A stretch of 64,000 bases of DNA from a candidate division WOR-3 bacterium (GCA_039801085.1 JBDRTY010000001.1:695538-759537); one strand, 5' to 3'. Shown: positions 25,732 to 36,980, counted from the stretch's first letter. Numbers and translations are program-made. The notes: generated by a model not told the origin, from the sequence alone.

Positions 25732-26409
25732 ATGATGCCACTTTTTCAAACTTTAAATTTGAATCGGATTATAAAAGACGCGGAAGTCAAGGCACTCATT
25801 ACTCAAGCTGACCACCAACTTGAAGTTTTGGGGTACACCGAACACGGAACGAGACATGCCCGGCTGGTAGCTAAGAACAGTCGCCGGATTCTAATTCAGC
25901 TGGGCTATGACGAAAGAGTAGCGGAGTTAAGCGCAATTGCAGGGTATTTACATGATATTGGAAATGTTGTTAACCGTGAAGCCCATGAGCGGACCAGCGC
26001 TATTCTGGCGCGCAGTATACTGTTGCGGCTCGGTATGAATTATGGTGATGTTGCTAAAATTATGACGGCAATTGGTAATCATCACGAAGAGAGTGGAAAT
26101 CCAGTGTCAGAAGTTGCAGCAGCACTAATCCTTGCGGATAAAGCTGATGTTCACCGCAGTCGGGTCCGCAACCCAGCACTTGTCAAGTTTGACATCCATG
26201 ACCGGGTAAACTACGCAGTGCGGAGTTCAACACTATCGGTTGACAGCGTCAACCGGCGAATTGTATTTGATTTAACAATTGATGTGGGCATTGCTTCCGT
26301 CATGGAATATTTTGAAATTTTTTTGAGTCGAATGCTTATTTCCCGCCGTGCGGCTGATTTTCTAAAATGTCGCTTCGAAATGCTAATTAACAATACGCGC
26401 TTAGTCTGA
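25732..26409 (+). CDS. HD-domain phosphohydrolase
   Basis: The 225-residue protein has the HD metal-binding set: an early His in HGTRHARLVAKNSRRI, the HD pair in GYLHDIGNV, a further histidine pair in GNHHEESG, and an Asp in ALILADKADVHRSR. HD proteins hydrolyse phosphomonoesters or phosphodiesters, often nucleotides. There is no RelA/SpoT synthetase or HD-GYP signature. The start is ATG at 25732, or the adjacent ATG at 25735. The C-terminal ~60 residues (VNRRIVFDLTIDVGIASVMEYF) may be a small regulatory or dimer domain. The substrate is unknown. Confidence 0.85.
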   Translation: MMPLFQTLNLNRIIKDAEVKALITQADHQLEVLGYTEHGTRHARLVAKNSRRILIQLGYDERVAELSAIAGYLHDIGNVVNREAHERTSAILARSILLRLGMNYGDVAKIMTAIGNHHEESGNPVSEVAAALILADKADVHRSRVRNPALVKFDIHDRVNYAVRSSTLSVDSVNRRIVFDLTIDVGIASVMEYFEIFLSRMLISRRAADFLKCRFEMLINNTRLV

Positions 26410-26424
26410 TCTCGTGTTACTTTA

Positions 26425-26453
26425 TTGACTTTATTTCTATTCCAATTTATGCT
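26425..26453 (+). promoter_or_regulatory. Candidate promoter of the MBL-mutL-miaA unit
   Basis: TTGACT (26425-26430), a 17-nt spacer, TATGCT (26448-26453), 3 nt before the ATG at 26457. A start 6-7 nt past the -10 would fall at or after that ATG, so the true start codon may be the TTG at 26460. Confidence 0.5.
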
Positions 26454-26456
26454 AAC

Positions 26457-27272
26457 ATGTTGCAGGAGAAAAAAGATAGCGATAGACTTATATTTCTGGG
26501 ATCCGGCGGTGCAAGAATTGTGATTGCCAGGCAGGTGCGTGCATCAGGGGGTATGTGGTTTTCCCTAAGCGGGCTTCAGTTTCATGTTGACCCCGGACCT
26601 GGCGCTTTGGTACGCGCATTATCCAGCCGGCACATCCTTGATCCTACCAAGTTATCGGCACTTCTACTTTCTCATCGGCACCTTGATCATTCTGCTGATA
26701 TTAATGTGATGATAGAGGCAATGACTATGGGGGGGACAGAAAGGAGGGGAAGGCTCTATGCGCCGGCCGATGCGCTGGAAGGTGATGATCCAGTTGTATT
26801 TCGTTATCTCAGGGCTTTCCTTGAAGAGATTATAGTTCTGAGGGAGAAGGGTATTTACAACCTGGGAAAGATCAACTTTACCTGTCCGGTAAGACATCGT
26901 CATCGGGGTGAGGTGTATGGTTTCAAATTTGAGAGTCCTGGACTGGAAATTTCTTATATTGCCGATACCGCCTATTTCCCGGAGTTGGCAGATTATTATC
27001 AGGCAGATATTGTAATTTTCAATGTTGCTCGCTACAAACCTTCGGACCTCGATCATCTTCACTTCCCGGAGGTTGAACAGTTAATAAAAGCAATGAAACC
27101 GAAACTGGCGATCATGAGTCATTTCGGCATGACGATGATTAAAGCAAAACCTTGGTTGCTGGCGCGTGAATTGAGCCAGAGAACCGGATGCGAAGTAATT
27201 GCAGCCAGTGACGGGTTGGCAATATCATTAGAACGATATAAAAAAGATGAGACAGGAAAGAAAACCGGTTAG
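26457..27272 (+). CDS. Metallo-beta-lactamase-fold hydrolase
   Basis: The 271-residue cytoplasmic hydrolase has the binuclear metal motif HxHxDH (H73, H75, D77, H78) in LLSHRHLDHSAD. Later ligands are plausible in CPVRHRHRG, YIADTAYF and IMSHFGM. The start DRLIFLGSGGARIVIARQ resembles the beta-CASP-less MBL subgroup related to RNase Z and phosphodiesterases. Its end overlaps the mutL start by 26 nt, so they are coupled. The substrate (nucleic acid or small ester) is unknown. Confidence 0.85.
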   Translation: MLQEKKDSDRLIFLGSGGARIVIARQVRASGGMWFSLSGLQFHVDPGPGALVRALSSRHILDPTKLSALLLSHRHLDHSADINVMIEAMTMGGTERRGRLYAPADALEGDDPVVFRYLRAFLEEIIVLREKGIYNLGKINFTCPVRHRHRGEVYGFKFESPGLEISYIADTAYFPELADYYQADIVIFNVARYKPSDLDHLHFPEVEQLIKAMKPKLAIMSHFGMTMIKAKPWLLARELSQRTGCEVIAASDGLAISLERYKKDETGKKTG

Positions 27273-28863
27273 ACTGCTTCCTGAGGATACTGCCCGACGG
27301 ATTGCTGCGGGCGAAGTGATTGTTCGTCCGGCGTCAGTCGTCAAGGAATTGATTGAGAATGCCCTTGATGCGGCTGCCCACAAAATTACAGTTGAGGTGA
27401 AATCCGGCGGCAAGGATTTTATTCGAGTCGTTGATGATGGATTGGGAATGACCCGAAATGATGTCCGATTGGCAGTATTTCGACACGCTACAAGTAAAAT
27501 TGAAAGCATTGAAGACCTCGCAAAGATTTACAGCTATGGTTTTCGTGGTGAAGCACTGGCAGCAATAGCGGCGGTAAGTCGTATGACAATCGAAACCAAC
27601 GCTGCAGACGGAGAGGTTGGAACGAAGCTTGAGGTTGAGGGAGGGGATATTAGAGCGATTTCTGACATCGCGCGCACACCCGGAACGACTGTTACCGTAC
27701 GGATGTTGTTTTACAATCTTCCGGTTCGAAGGGCTTTTCTGAAATCAGATAATTATGAATTACGCTTAATTTGGGAACAATTGAGAAACTATGCTCTGGC
27801 ATTTCCTGATGTTGCATTTGAGCTAATCAGCAATGAAAGATCTGTGATTAAAATGCCGGCGGTGAATTCCCTCCGGGATCGAATGCTGCAGCTTTATCCA
27901 CGCCAGACTGTCGAGTCGCTGATCGAACTGCGCGTGCAGAATCCCATTCTTAATGTTTATGGTTTTATAACTGAACCATCACAATTGAAGAATTTTACAG
28001 AGGTGCAAGCAATATATTTTAACCGTCGTCCGGTACGCTGTCAGCCGGTAGTGAAGGCAGTTTATGATGGATACAGTCCATTACTGAGTGGGAAACATCC
28101 TGATTTTATTATTTTTCTGGAAACCGATCCCAGCCAGCTCGATGTCAATATCCACCCGACAAAACAGGAAGTCAAGTTTGCTGATGAACGGTTTTTGTTT
28201 GACTTTATCTCGGAGGCAGTGAACAGTGTGCTTGTTACCAGCAGGCGGCACCAAATTTCAGCGGAGGATGTATTAGTTCATGATAGTTTGATAGATAATA
28301 CGAGGACTATGAACGATTTCTGGCAGTTACACAATAGTTACATTTTTGCCCAAATCGCCTCCGGATATGTAATTATTGATCAACATGCAGCCCATGAACG
28401 TATTCTTTATGAGGAAGTGAAGAAAAGCAGACAAAGAAATTCAGTTACACAAGGGTTGCTTTTCCCCATAACTCTGGAGCTTAAACCGGAGGAGCTAGAT
28501 ACACTAGAACGCCTTCAAAAACGTTTGTTTGAGATGGGTTTAGAAATAAAAGTATTCAGCGGGCGTACTGTAGTTGTGGAAACAATTCCTGCAGGTTCCT
28601 ATATGGGCAAGGATGAATTACGGGAACTATTCAGTGAACTTGTTCACATCCGTTCCGATAGAACCTTACTTGAAGAGGAACTGGCAAAGCTTGTCGCCTG
28701 CAAGGGTGCAATAAAGGCTGGACAGCGGTTGACACCTGAAGAGATGCAATCTCTTATCAACCGGTTGTTTCTCTGCACCGAACCATATTTCTGTCCACAT
28801 GGACGACCAGTAATTATTAAGATTTCTTTTGAGGAATTGGAACGGAGATTCGGACGAAGTTGA
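27247..28863 (+). CDS. mutL: DNA mismatch repair protein MutL (endonuclease type)
   Basis: The 538-residue mismatch-repair ATPase has GHKL motifs ELIENALDA (34-42), DDGLGM (63-68), HATSKI and GFRGEAL. The C-terminal domain carries the endonuclease set: DQHA-x2-E-x4-E (D378 to E389), ACKGAIKAG (484 onward), and CPHGRP. This means MutL itself nicks DNA, as in bacteria without MutH. MutS is not in the window. An unusual neighbour is the MBL hydrolase just upstream. miaA follows with overlapping stop and start, an arrangement common in bacteria. Confidence 0.96.
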   Translation: MRQERKPVRLLPEDTARRIAAGEVIVRPASVVKELIENALDAAAHKITVEVKSGGKDFIRVVDDGLGMTRNDVRLAVFRHATSKIESIEDLAKIYSYGFRGEALAAIAAVSRMTIETNAADGEVGTKLEVEGGDIRAISDIARTPGTTVTVRMLFYNLPVRRAFLKSDNYELRLIWEQLRNYALAFPDVAFELISNERSVIKMPAVNSLRDRMLQLYPRQTVESLIELRVQNPILNVYGFITEPSQLKNFTEVQAIYFNRRPVRCQPVVKAVYDGYSPLLSGKHPDFIIFLETDPSQLDVNIHPTKQEVKFADERFLFDFISEAVNSVLVTSRRHQISAEDVLVHDSLIDNTRTMNDFWQLHNSYIFAQIASGYVIIDQHAAHERILYEEVKKSRQRNSVTQGLLFPITLELKPEELDTLERLQKRLFEMGLEIKVFSGRTVVVETIPAGSYMGKDELRELFSELVHIRSDRTLLEEELAKLVACKGAIKAGQRLTPEEMQSLINRLFLCTEPYFCPHGRPVIIKISFEELERRFGRS

Positions 28864-29798
28864 AGATTTTCGTGCTCACCGGTCCAACAGGAGTTGGGAA
28901 GACCGAGGTGGCTGTTGAGCTTGCGCAGCGATATGATCTGGACATCATATCTGCTGATTCGAGGCAGATATACCGTTATTTTGACATTGGAACCGCGAAA
29001 CCGGATCGAAGACTGCGGGAGCTGGTAAAGTTCTATCTCATTGATTTCGTTGAGCCGGATCATACTTATTCGGCAGCCCAGTTTGCACGCGATGCACTTG
29101 AGATTATTAATCGACTAAACAGCGAAAGGCGGAAATTCATAATCGTCGGTGGGTCCAATTTCTATCTTCGAGCATTATTTAAGCCTTTTTTCAAAGTTCC
29201 GCCGACTAATCTGATGTTACGAAGGCATTTGATGGCTCAGAGCGGTCAGGAATTGTACCGGCGTTTGCAGACAATTGACCCTGAACGCGCAGCACAGCTC
29301 CATCCTAACGACCGGCAGCGGATAGTAAGGGCGCTCGAAATCTATGGGTTGACCGGAAAGACATTTACCCAATTAACAGCTGAACAGAATACTCAGCCAT
29401 TGCTGCAACCATTTTATGTGGTTCTTTCGATGCCCAAGGATCAGTTGTATCAAAGGATTAATCAGCGGTTTGATCAGATGATCAAGGATGGATTGATAGA
29501 CGAAATAAAGCAGTTGCGTAGCAGAGGTTGGAATGTTGATTGTCCAGCCTTCCAGAGTTATGGTTATCGAGAGCTCCTTCTCTATCTTGAGGGGAAGATC
29601 GATTTAGAGACAGCGGTTCAACTGGCAAAAAAGAGAACTCGCGATTTCGCACGGAGGCAGTTGACTTGGTTGCGCTCGCTGTCCGATGTTTTTTGGGTGG
29701 AGGTGCACAACTTATCAAAAGCCTTCAGAAAAGTTGAGTTTATATTTAGTTATAAGTATAATATAAACCAAGGAGCGAGTGAAAGGAGTGCAAAGTGA
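28860..29798 (+). CDS. miaA: tRNA dimethylallyltransferase MiaA
   Basis: The 312-residue enzyme adds a dimethylallyl group to A37 of tRNAs that read UNN codons. The P-loop GPTGVGKTE is at the N-terminus, then [18 protein letters not shown] (the DSRQ-Y motif) and the DPERA...[15 protein letters not shown] motif. The C-terminal [13 protein letters not shown] matches the family end. It starts at TTG (28860), overlapping the mutL stop by 4 nt, a coupled junction. The length is normal. Confidence 0.95.
   Translation: MKIFVLTGPTGVGKTEVAVELAQRYDLDIISADSRQIYRYFDIGTAKPDRRLRELVKFYLIDFVEPDHTYSAAQFARDALEIINRLNSERRKFIIVGGSNFYLRALFKPFFKVPPTNLMLRRHLMAQSGQELYRRLQTIDPERAAQLHPNDRQRIVRALEIYGLTGKTFTQLTAEQNTQPLLQPFYVVLSMPKDQLYQRINQRFDQMIKDGLIDEIKQLRSRGWNVDCPAFQSYGYRELLLYLEGKIDLETAVQLAKKRTRDFARRQLTWLRSLSDVFWVEVHNLSKAFRKVEFIFSYKYNINQGASERSAK
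29734..29762 (+). promoter_or_regulatory. Internal promoter for metK-ahcY
   Basis: TTGAGT (29734-29739), a 17-nt spacer, perfect TATAAT (29757-29762), inside the end of miaA and 32 nt before the metK GTG. It would allow metK-ahcY expression apart from mutL-miaA. Confidence 0.6.
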
Positions 29799-30991
29799 CA
29801 TTAACGAGATTTACATCCGAATCAGTAACCGAAGGGCATCCGGATAAAGTTTGTGACCGGATTTCCGATGCAGTTTTGGATGAAGTGCTCCGTCAGGATC
29901 CAATGGGACGGGTAGCATGTGAGACATTTATCACGGTTGGCATGGTACTGGTGGGGGGGGAAATTACTACCAAGGCTTGGGTAGACCTGGAACGTCTTGT
30001 GCGCAAGGTTCTCAATGAAATTGGGTATGTTAACACCGAATCCGGTTTAAGTGCGGATTCCTGTGCGATTCTTAATGTGATTGGCCGCCAATCTCCTGAT
30101 ATTGCGCAAGGCGTTGATGCTGGAGGCGCTGGTGATCAGGGAATGATGATTGGATACGCCTGCCGTCAAACCGATGAGTTGATGCCGCTTCCCATTGTCT
30201 TGGCGCATAAAATAACCCGCCGACTTGCCGAAGTCAGAAAAAAGGGAATTTTGCCTTATTTGAGACCGGATGGTAAGGCGCAGGTTACCGTAGAATATGA
30301 AGACGGCAGACCGATCAGGGTTGATAGTGTTGTAATTGCTGCTCAGCATGATGAAACGGTTCTTGACCGGAGCGGGAAAAAAATTACAAAGACTGCCCGT
30401 GAGGAAATTATTGCCACAGTGGCAAAGGCAGTTATCCCTGAGTATTATATTGACCGGCAGACAAAGTTTTTTGTAAATGAAACCGGCAAGTTCGTAATCG
30501 GCGGACCTCAATCTGATACGGGTATGACGGGAAGAAAAATTATTGTGGATACATATGGCGGCTGGGTACGGCACGGAGGCGGTGCCTTTTCAGGTAAAGA
30601 TCCCACAAAAGTTGATCGTTCAGCAAGTTACATGGCACGGTACATTGCTAAAAATCTTGTTGCAGCAGGACTCTGTGATGAAGTAGAGGTAAGGTTGGCA
30701 TACGCGATCGGAAGGGCCGAACCAGTTGATGTTTCGATTGAGACTTACGGGACGCATCAAATTGATATTGTTAAACTGGAGCATATCATCCGGGACTACT
30801 TTCCCCTAAAACCTAAGGCAATGATTGATTATTTGAAGCTCCGGAGTCCAATTTATCAACCGACAGCAGCCTACGGTCATTTTGGGCGTAAACCGCACAC
30901 ATGTCGCGATCGGGAGTTGAAACGGGAGATGGAATTCTTTACATGGGAAAAGACCGACTTGGCAGAAGAACTGAAGAATCTGTTAAAATAA
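29795..30991 (+). CDS. metK: S-adenosylmethionine synthetase
   Basis: The 398-residue enzyme makes SAM from methionine and ATP. Motifs: [70 protein letters not shown]. The length is right. It starts at GTG behind AAAGGAG and overlaps miaA by 4 nt. ahcY follows 11 nt downstream, so the pair make SAM and recycle S-adenosylhomocysteine; adjacent MiaA and other tRNA methylation would consume SAM indirectly. Confidence 0.97.
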   Translation: MTLTRFTSESVTEGHPDKVCDRISDAVLDEVLRQDPMGRVACETFITVGMVLVGGEITTKAWVDLERLVRKVLNEIGYVNTESGLSADSCAILNVIGRQSPDIAQGVDAGGAGDQGMMIGYACRQTDELMPLPIVLAHKITRRLAEVRKKGILPYLRPDGKAQVTVEYEDGRPIRVDSVVIAAQHDETVLDRSGKKITKTAREEIIATVAKAVIPEYYIDRQTKFFVNETGKFVIGGPQSDTGMTGRKIIVDTYGGWVRHGGGAFSGKDPTKVDRSASYMARYIAKNLVAAGLCDEVEVRLAYAIGRAEPVDVSIETYGTHQIDIVKLEHIIRDYFPLKPKAMIDYLKLRSPIYQPTAAYGHFGRKPHTCRDRELKREMEFFTWEKTDLAEELKNLLK

Positions 30992-31002
30992 AGAGGCAAA
31001 GT

Positions 31003-32274
31003 ATGAGAAACATAAAGATTGATTATGAAATCAAAGACCTTGCAATGGCAAATCATGGTGTCCGCCGGATCGAATGGGCTGGACGGTTCATGCCGGTTCT
31101 GAAACGAATCCGCGAGCGGTTCGAAAAAGAAAAACCGCTTAAAGGCGTAAGGATGAGTTGCTGTCTTCATGTTACATCGGAAACGGCCAATTTAGTCAAA
31201 ACATTAAAAGCAGGCGGAGCTGATCTAAGATTGTGTGCCTCCAACCCCCTTTCAACTCAGGATGATGTTGCAGCTGCGCTGGTAAAGTTTGATAAAATTT
31301 CAGTGTTTGCAATCAACGGTATCGATCGCCATGGCTATTACCGCCATATTGAAAAAGCTCTGCAGCACGGGCCCCACATTACCACCGATGATGGTGCGGA
31401 CTTGGTAACGACATTGCATAAAAAAGGGGGTGTTCTGCTTTCTGGTGTTATCGGAGGAACCGAAGAAACAACAACTGGTGTGCTGCGACTGAAGAGTATG
31501 GAGCAGGCAGGTGTACTGGCTTATCCAATTATCGCCGTTAATGATTCATTAACGAAATACCTTTTTGATAATCGCTATGGCACCGGACAGTCGACTTTGG
31601 ACGGAATACTGCGTGCTACAAATATTCTCTTTGCGGGGTCAATAGTTGTAGTGTGTGGATATGGATGGTGCGGGCGGGGTGTCGCACTGCGAGCGCGGGG
31701 AATGGGAGCGGAAGTCATTGTTACAGAAGTTAATCCAATAAGAGCACTGGAAGCGCGAATGGACGGGTTCCGGGTAATGAGACTTGTCGATGCTGCTCCT
31801 GTCGGGGATATTTTTATAACCGTGACAGGTAATATTAATGTAATTGACCGCCACCATTTACTTAAAATGAAAGACGGAGCTATTATCTGTAATGCCGGGC
31901 ATTTCGATGTTGAAATTAACTGCCGCGCGCTGAAGGAAATCAGCAGGAAAGAGCGAGAACTGCGGGATGGTTGTGTTGAATACTTGCTCAAAAATGACAG
32001 GAGGATTATACTTTTGGCAAAGGGAAGGCTTGTTAATCTATCTGCGGCTGAAGGACATCCGGCAATGGTTATGGATCTTTCATTTGCCAACCAAGCAATG
32101 GCTGCCGAATTTTTACTTAATAATCGAGGCAAGCTTGCTCCAAAAGTCTACAAGCTACCGGAGGCGATTGATGAAGGGATTGCGCGTCTAAAACTGGAGA
32201 CCCTAAGTATCAAAATTGATTTTCTAACGGCGGAACAGAAAAAATATATCGAGGATTGGCAAACTGGTACCTAA
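31003..32274 (+). CDS. ahcY: Adenosylhomocysteinase
   Basis: The ATG at 31003 is chosen over an upstream in-frame ATG because the protein then starts where the family does (IDYEIKDLAMANHGVRRIEWA) and follows AAGAGG. The product is 424 residues and uses NAD+ to split S-adenosylhomocysteine into adenosine and homocysteine. The Rossmann loop is GYGWCGRGVALRARGMGA, and the family NAEGHP region appears as SAAEGHPAMVMDLSFANQ. It is the shorter form that lacks the eukaryotic-type insertion, as in Thermotoga and archaea. It converges with bamA. Confidence 0.96.
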   Translation: MRNIKIDYEIKDLAMANHGVRRIEWAGRFMPVLKRIRERFEKEKPLKGVRMSCCLHVTSETANLVKTLKAGGADLRLCASNPLSTQDDVAAALVKFDKISVFAINGIDRHGYYRHIEKALQHGPHITTDDGADLVTTLHKKGGVLLSGVIGGTEETTTGVLRLKSMEQAGVLAYPIIAVNDSLTKYLFDNRYGTGQSTLDGILRATNILFAGSIVVVCGYGWCGRGVALRARGMGAEVIVTEVNPIRALEARMDGFRVMRLVDAAPVGDIFITVTGNINVIDRHHLLKMKDGAIICNAGHFDVEINCRALKEISRKERELRDGCVEYLLKNDRRIILLAKGRLVNLSAAEGHPAMVMDLSFANQAMAAEFLLNNRGKLAPKVYKLPEAIDEGIARLKLETLSIKIDFLTAEQKKYIEDWQTGT

Positions 32275-32294
32275 GTCTGTGATGCAGGTCGGGG

Positions 32295-34535
32295 TTAAAA
32301 CGTGGTTCCTAACTGAAAATGAGGTTCCCAGCCGGGTTGAGGTTTATCGAATCCGTATCCCAAGTCGAAACCGATCAGTCCAAGCATTGGGATTTCGAGC
32401 CGAACCCCTAATCCGGCGCCCCGTTTAAGGTCGGAAAAGCTGAACTGTTCAGGTTGATTCCAAGTGTTTCCAGCGTCAAAGAAAGCAAGAAAGGTAACCT
32501 GCGGATTGAGGCGCAAACGATACTCAAAGGAAAATATGTTCAGCATAGTACCACCGATCGGGAATCCGGCATCGTAAGGCCCGATTGAGCTTTCTCCATA
32601 TCCCCGGATGCCGTCGACTCCGGTTCCTCCGGGGTAAAACCGTTCAGAAAGCGGAATAGTATCACGAGTGCTAAATCCTGAAATATAGCCCAATCGGGCT
32701 CTACCTTTAATACCGAATTTCCAAAAGAGCGGCAAGTACTGCGTCAGATCAATTGTGTGACGGTGAAAATGAATATCCCAGAAGGAAAGATCAAGTGAAT
32801 AAGTGGCTACAGACCCAGTTAATGGATTGAAGATGTAATCGCGTGAGTCCCGGGTGAGCGTAATAGATGGAAGAAATGAAGTTTTATGAACAGTATCGCG
32901 ATAGATGTTGAATGTTTTCGAGGGCTTGTATCCACTGCTTATTGATGCTGGTGGGACATACCCGTCGCTGAGGCGCAATAAGAAATAAATTCGTGAATAA
33001 TCAAGTGGCAGGGGACGAGAGAAGGAAATACCTCCGCTCATAATCTGTTTACTATAATAGTTGTAATCTCTTGTCAGATAGGAGATATCAAAACCAGCAG
33101 ATACTGGAGTGTCAAATAGCCAGGGTTCTGTAAAACTTAATTGGAAGTCAGTCTTTTTACCACCCTTTTCTAATCTCAGAGATGAACGCCAGCCTCTGCC
33201 GAGAAGGTTGGGCTGTTGGAGTTCTACATAACCAGCAAGTTTATCCTGTGCCGAATATGTTATTCCAGCGCCAATAGTTCCAAAGAAACTCTTCTCTTTA
33301 ACTTTATAAATCAAATCAATTGTGCCGGCTGTATCTACCTGCCGATAGTCAATGGCGACATCATCGAAGAAACCCAGATTGAAGATATCTCTCTGACTGC
33401 GCATAATTTCGGAGCGTTTGAAAACATATCCAGGCAGGGAGGATATTTCACGCCGGATAACTTTATCCCGGGTTTGTTGGTTACCTTCGATTTTCACAAG
33501 TCTAATCGTTGCCGGGGCTCCTTCTTTGATATCGTAATTGATATATACGGTATCGGCGTTAATCTTTTCAATCGGGATGATTTGGGCATATATATAACCT
33601 TTTTCAGCATAAATATTGTAAATTTCAGCAAGTGTTGCCTGAGCTAGTTTGATATTATATACAGAGCCGGAATGGTAGCGAATCAGTGAGTAAAGACGAG
33701 CTGAATCAACAATCGTATTGCCGGTAATCTTGACTGCCCCGAAGTAATATCGTTTTCCTTCGGTTAGATAGATATTAATATCCACCCAACCTCGGTCGAA
33801 TTTCACATCATAATCAATTATTCGGGCATCGATGAATCCTTGTTGTTTATAGAAGTCAACAATCCGCTCCAGGTCTCTGGGAAGTTCTTCCTCTTTAAGA
33901 GTTCCTTTGCGATACCAGGTTTTCTGGCGATTGACCAGTTTAATTTCAATCTGGGGGTCAGTAAAGTGTTCATTACCATATATTTCAATATTACGAATTT
34001 TCACCGGTTCGCCCTCGTCGATCTGAAAAGTCAGAATGACCTCACCAGAACTATTCGGTCTGCTCTGAATTGATTGGATATTAACCAGCAAAAACCCTTT
34101 CTGTTTATAAAGTTTCAACAGCTCTTGTTGCCAGTCAAATACTTTTTTTGCCGAAAGAATTTCGCCGGTCTTTGTTTTTATCTTTGCTTGGAGGTCCTTT
34201 TTTTTGATGCGCCGATAACCTTCAAATTCAACATATTTGAGTTTAGGATATTCTTGAACTACGAAATTAAGATAAATACCATCTGCAACTCTTGTGGTTT
34301 CGGCTGTTACTTGAGAAAATAATCCGAGATCATAGATTTTTCGAATGGCATCCGCCAAGGAAGAGCGGAAGTTGCTATGAGTATAAATCTGTTGTTCGCC
34401 AAGACCGGAGGTGCGTATAACCAAAGCCGGGTCGCACCGGGTGGTAGAAGCGGTTATTTTCAGGAGTGCGATCCGGTCCGTGTCAGCACTCGACAGTTGA
34501 TTCAAAAGAAGAACAGTTAGAAATAATGAATTCAT
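32295..34535 (-). CDS. bamA: Outer membrane assembly factor BamA
   Basis: The 746-residue outer-membrane insertase has a signal peptide, then POTRA repeats (about 20-400; typical VEG...T K..I...L piece KYVEFEGYRRIKKKDLQAKI), then a C-terminal beta-barrel whose last residue is Phe (QLGTTF). The barrel contains GVDGIRGYGE, matching the VRGY/F loop motif of the Omp85 family. Its start overlaps the clpC stop by 4 nt. It proves a diderm envelope. Homologs TamA and Sam50 are alternatives; length and POTRA number favour BamA. Confidence 0.92.
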   Translation of the reverse strand: MNSLFLTVLLLNQLSSADTDRIALLKITASTTRCDPALVIRTSGLGEQQIYTHSNFRSSLADAIRKIYDLGLFSQVTAETTRVADGIYLNFVVQEYPKLKYVEFEGYRRIKKKDLQAKIKTKTGEILSAKKVFDWQQELLKLYKQKGFLLVNIQSIQSRPNSSGEVILTFQIDEGEPVKIRNIEIYGNEHFTDPQIEIKLVNRQKTWYRKGTLKEEELPRDLERIVDFYKQQGFIDARIIDYDVKFDRGWVDINIYLTEGKRYYFGAVKITGNTIVDSARLYSLIRYHSGSVYNIKLAQATLAEIYNIYAEKGYIYAQIIPIEKINADTVYINYDIKEGAPATIRLVKIEGNQQTRDKVIRREISSLPGYVFKRSEIMRSQRDIFNLGFFDDVAIDYRQVDTAGTIDLIYKVKEKSFFGTIGAGITYSAQDKLAGYVELQQPNLLGRGWRSSLRLEKGGKKTDFQLSFTEPWLFDTPVSAGFDISYLTRDYNYYSKQIMSGGISFSRPLPLDYSRIYFLLRLSDGYVPPASISSGYKPSKTFNIYRDTVHKTSFLPSITLTRDSRDYIFNPLTGSVATYSLDLSFWDIHFHRHTIDLTQYLPLFWKFGIKGRARLGYISGFSTRDTIPLSERFYPGGTGVDGIRGYGESSIGPYDAGFPIGGTMLNIFSFEYRLRLNPQVTFLAFFDAGNTWNQPEQFSFSDLKRGAGLGVRLEIPMLGLIGFDLGYGFDKPQPGWEPHFQLGTTF

Positions 34536-36970
34536 TCCTGGACCGGCGCTTCTGCTTCGGACGGAGCCTCCCTGAATATCAGGCGATTTCCATCCCGGTC
34601 CACGACAATATGTGGCTGTTCAGAAAATCCACCCTTCAGCAGCTCTTCAGCTAAGGGGTCTTCAAGCAGACGGCGGAGTGCCCTTTTTATCGGACGGGCA
34701 CCATATTGTGGATCAAAGCCTTCTTGGACGAGCAGTTCTTTCGCAGCGGGGGTCAGTTCAATCGTGATTTTCTTTTCCTTTAAACGAGCGGCAATTTCTC
34801 GGATTTGGATGTCGACGATAGCCTCCATTTGAGGGCGGTCAAGGGGATGAAAGACAATGACTTCGTCAACCCGGTTAAGAAATTCCGGACGGAATACTCT
34901 TTTGACCTCAGTCATTACCTTATTTCTGATATTTTCATAATTTACCTCAGGGGTGGGTGATGTAAAACCGACACTCGCGACACCCCTGATTTCGGTAGAA
35001 GCGATATTGGAAGTCATTATGATCACAGTATTTTTGAAGTTGATCTTGCGGCCCAAGGAATCGGTAATTTGACCGTCATCGAGAATCTGCAGCAGAATAT
35101 TAAAAACATCCGGGTGTGCCTTTTCGATTTCATCAAAAAGAACGACCGAATAAGGTTTGTGTCGGACTTTTTCTGTCAGCTGTCCGCCTTCTTCATAGCC
35201 GACATAGCCTGGAGGCGCACCCACTAATCGGGATACATTGAATTTTTCCATATATTCCGACATATCGAACCGAAGCAACGCTTCTTCATTTCCGAAAAGG
35301 AAACGGGCAAGAACGCGGGCAAGTTCAGTTTTGCCGACACCAGTCGGTCCGAGAAATATAAATGAACCAATAGGCCTTCTGGGGTCTTTGATGCCGGCGC
35401 GGGAGCGGCGAATGGCCTTGGCTACTGCTGTAATTGCCTCATCCTGCCCGACGATCCACTGTTTTAGTTCTTCTTCCATCCGCAATAATCGTGACGATTC
35501 TTTTTCTTCCAGTTTTGCCAGAGGTACCGAAGTCCATGAGGACACTACATATGCAATGTCTTCTTCAGTAACTACCGGGAAACTGCCTTTTTTCTCCCAT
35601 TCTTTGCGCTTACGTTTAAGGTATTCTGTGAGTTTTTTCTGTTCATCACGCAGTTCAGCTGCCTTCTCAAATTCCTGCCGGCGAACCGCATCCTCCTTAG
35701 CCCGGGTTATTTTTTCAATCCGCCGTTCAATCTCATCCAGTTCGGGATTTATGACGGGGCGCATCAGTTTCACTCTTGAACCGGCTTCATCAATTACATC
35801 TATCGCCTTATCAGGCAGGAAGCGATCAGTTATATAGCGGTCAGCAAGATAAGCTGCAGCATAAAGCGCAGCATCTTCATAGGTTACGTTGTGGTGAAGT
35901 TCGTATTTTTCTTTTAAACCTTGGAGAATTTGCACGGTTTCAGACACAGTGGGAGGATCTACCATGATCTTCTGGAAACGGCGTTCCAATGCCGAATGTT
36001 TTTCGATGTACCGGCGATATTCTTCAGGGGTGGTAGCACCGATGACTTGGATTTCACCTCTTGCGAGTGCTGGTTTGAGAATACTAGAAGCGTCAATAGC
36101 CCCCTCAGCTGCACCTGCGCCAACAATTGTATGAATTTCATCAATAAAGATGATACAATCACCAGAATGCTGGATTTCGTTGAGAATTGATTTTAACCGT
36201 TCCTCAAACTGGCCACGATATTTGGTACCGGCAACGATTGCTGCCATATCAAGCGCTAGCACCCGTTTATTTTTTAGAACATTCGGAACCCGGCCCGCAA
36301 TAATCCGCTGTGCCAAACCTTCGACAATGGCAGTTTTGCCGACGCCGGCTTCTCCGATTAGCACCGGGTTGTTCTTTTTGCGCCGGGCAAGAATTTGAAT
36401 TATCCGTTCGATCTCTTTTTCGCGCCCGATAATCGGGTCCAGTTTTTCCTCGCGAGCCAATTGTGTTAAATCCCTTGAGAAGTAATCAAGGGCTGGTGTG
36501 CGGGATTTACCTTTGGTTCCGGTGGAATTTTTGTCTCCGGATAATAACCGGATTGTTTCTTGACGAACCAGTTCGATGTCTACGCCCAGTGATTGGAGTA
36601 CCTGGCAGGCAATACCGTGTTCTTCGCGCAGCAAGCCGAGCAAGAGATGTTCGGTTCCGACATATGTATGATTCATTTTTCTGGCTTCGTCAACCGCATA
36701 ATTCAAAGCTGACTTTGCTTCTTGGTTCAGGGGGACATCCCCCAGGACCAGAGTTTCAAAACCTGCGGGAACAGCATTTTCTACCGCCCGGCGTAAATCG
36801 TCGAGATTGATGCCTAAGTTAGTCAGGACAACTGCAGCAACACCTTCTCCTTCCTTTACAATACCGAGCAGTATATGCTCAGTGCCGATATAATCGTGAT
36901 GAAGTCTAATAGCTTCTTGGCGCGCATAATTCATTACTTTGCGCACGCGGTCAGTAAATCTTTCCTGCAT
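34532..36970 (-). CDS. clpC: ClpC-type AAA+ unfoldase
   Basis: The 812-residue protein has an N-terminal Clp repeat domain (1-145, [11 protein letters not shown] and [11 protein letters not shown]), D1 with GEAGVGKT, a UVR/M-domain coiled coil (about 420-470, REQ-like [18 protein letters not shown]), and D2 with GPTGVGKTE. It delivers substrates to the ClpP protease. No McsB or CtsR is adjacent. The start codon has no ribosome-binding site and lies 10 nt past a -10 box. The bamA link by a 4-nt overlap couples a cytoplasmic unfoldase to outer-membrane biogenesis. Confidence 0.96.
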   Translation of the reverse strand: MQERFTDRVRKVMNYARQEAIRLHHDYIGTEHILLGIVKEGEGVAAVVLTNLGINLDDLRRAVENAVPAGFETLVLGDVPLNQEAKSALNYAVDEARKMNHTYVGTEHLLLGLLREEHGIACQVLQSLGVDIELVRQETIRLLSGDKNSTGTKGKSRTPALDYFSRDLTQLAREEKLDPIIGREKEIERIIQILARRKKNNPVLIGEAGVGKTAIVEGLAQRIIAGRVPNVLKNKRVLALDMAAIVAGTKYRGQFEERLKSILNEIQHSGDCIIFIDEIHTIVGAGAAEGAIDASSILKPALARGEIQVIGATTPEEYRRYIEKHSALERRFQKIMVDPPTVSETVQILQGLKEKYELHHNVTYEDAALYAAAYLADRYITDRFLPDKAIDVIDEAGSRVKLMRPVINPELDEIERRIEKITRAKEDAVRRQEFEKAAELRDEQKKLTEYLKRKRKEWEKKGSFPVVTEEDIAYVVSSWTSVPLAKLEEKESSRLLRMEEELKQWIVGQDEAITAVAKAIRRSRAGIKDPRRPIGSFIFLGPTGVGKTELARVLARFLFGNEEALLRFDMSEYMEKFNVSRLVGAPPGYVGYEEGGQLTEKVRHKPYSVVLFDEIEKAHPDVFNILLQILDDGQITDSLGRKINFKNTVIIMTSNIASTEIRGVASVGFTSPTPEVNYENIRNKVMTEVKRVFRPEFLNRVDEVIVFHPLDRPQMEAIVDIQIREIAARLKEKKITIELTPAAKELLVQEGFDPQYGARPIKRALRRLLEDPLAEELLKGGFSEQPHIVVDRDGNRLIFREAPSEAEAPVQE

Positions 36971-36980
36971 ATCTATAAAT

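Noticed and set aside
35238-35837. A 199-codon ORF antisense to clpC
   Set aside because: Serine/arginine-rich antisense of an intact ClpC.
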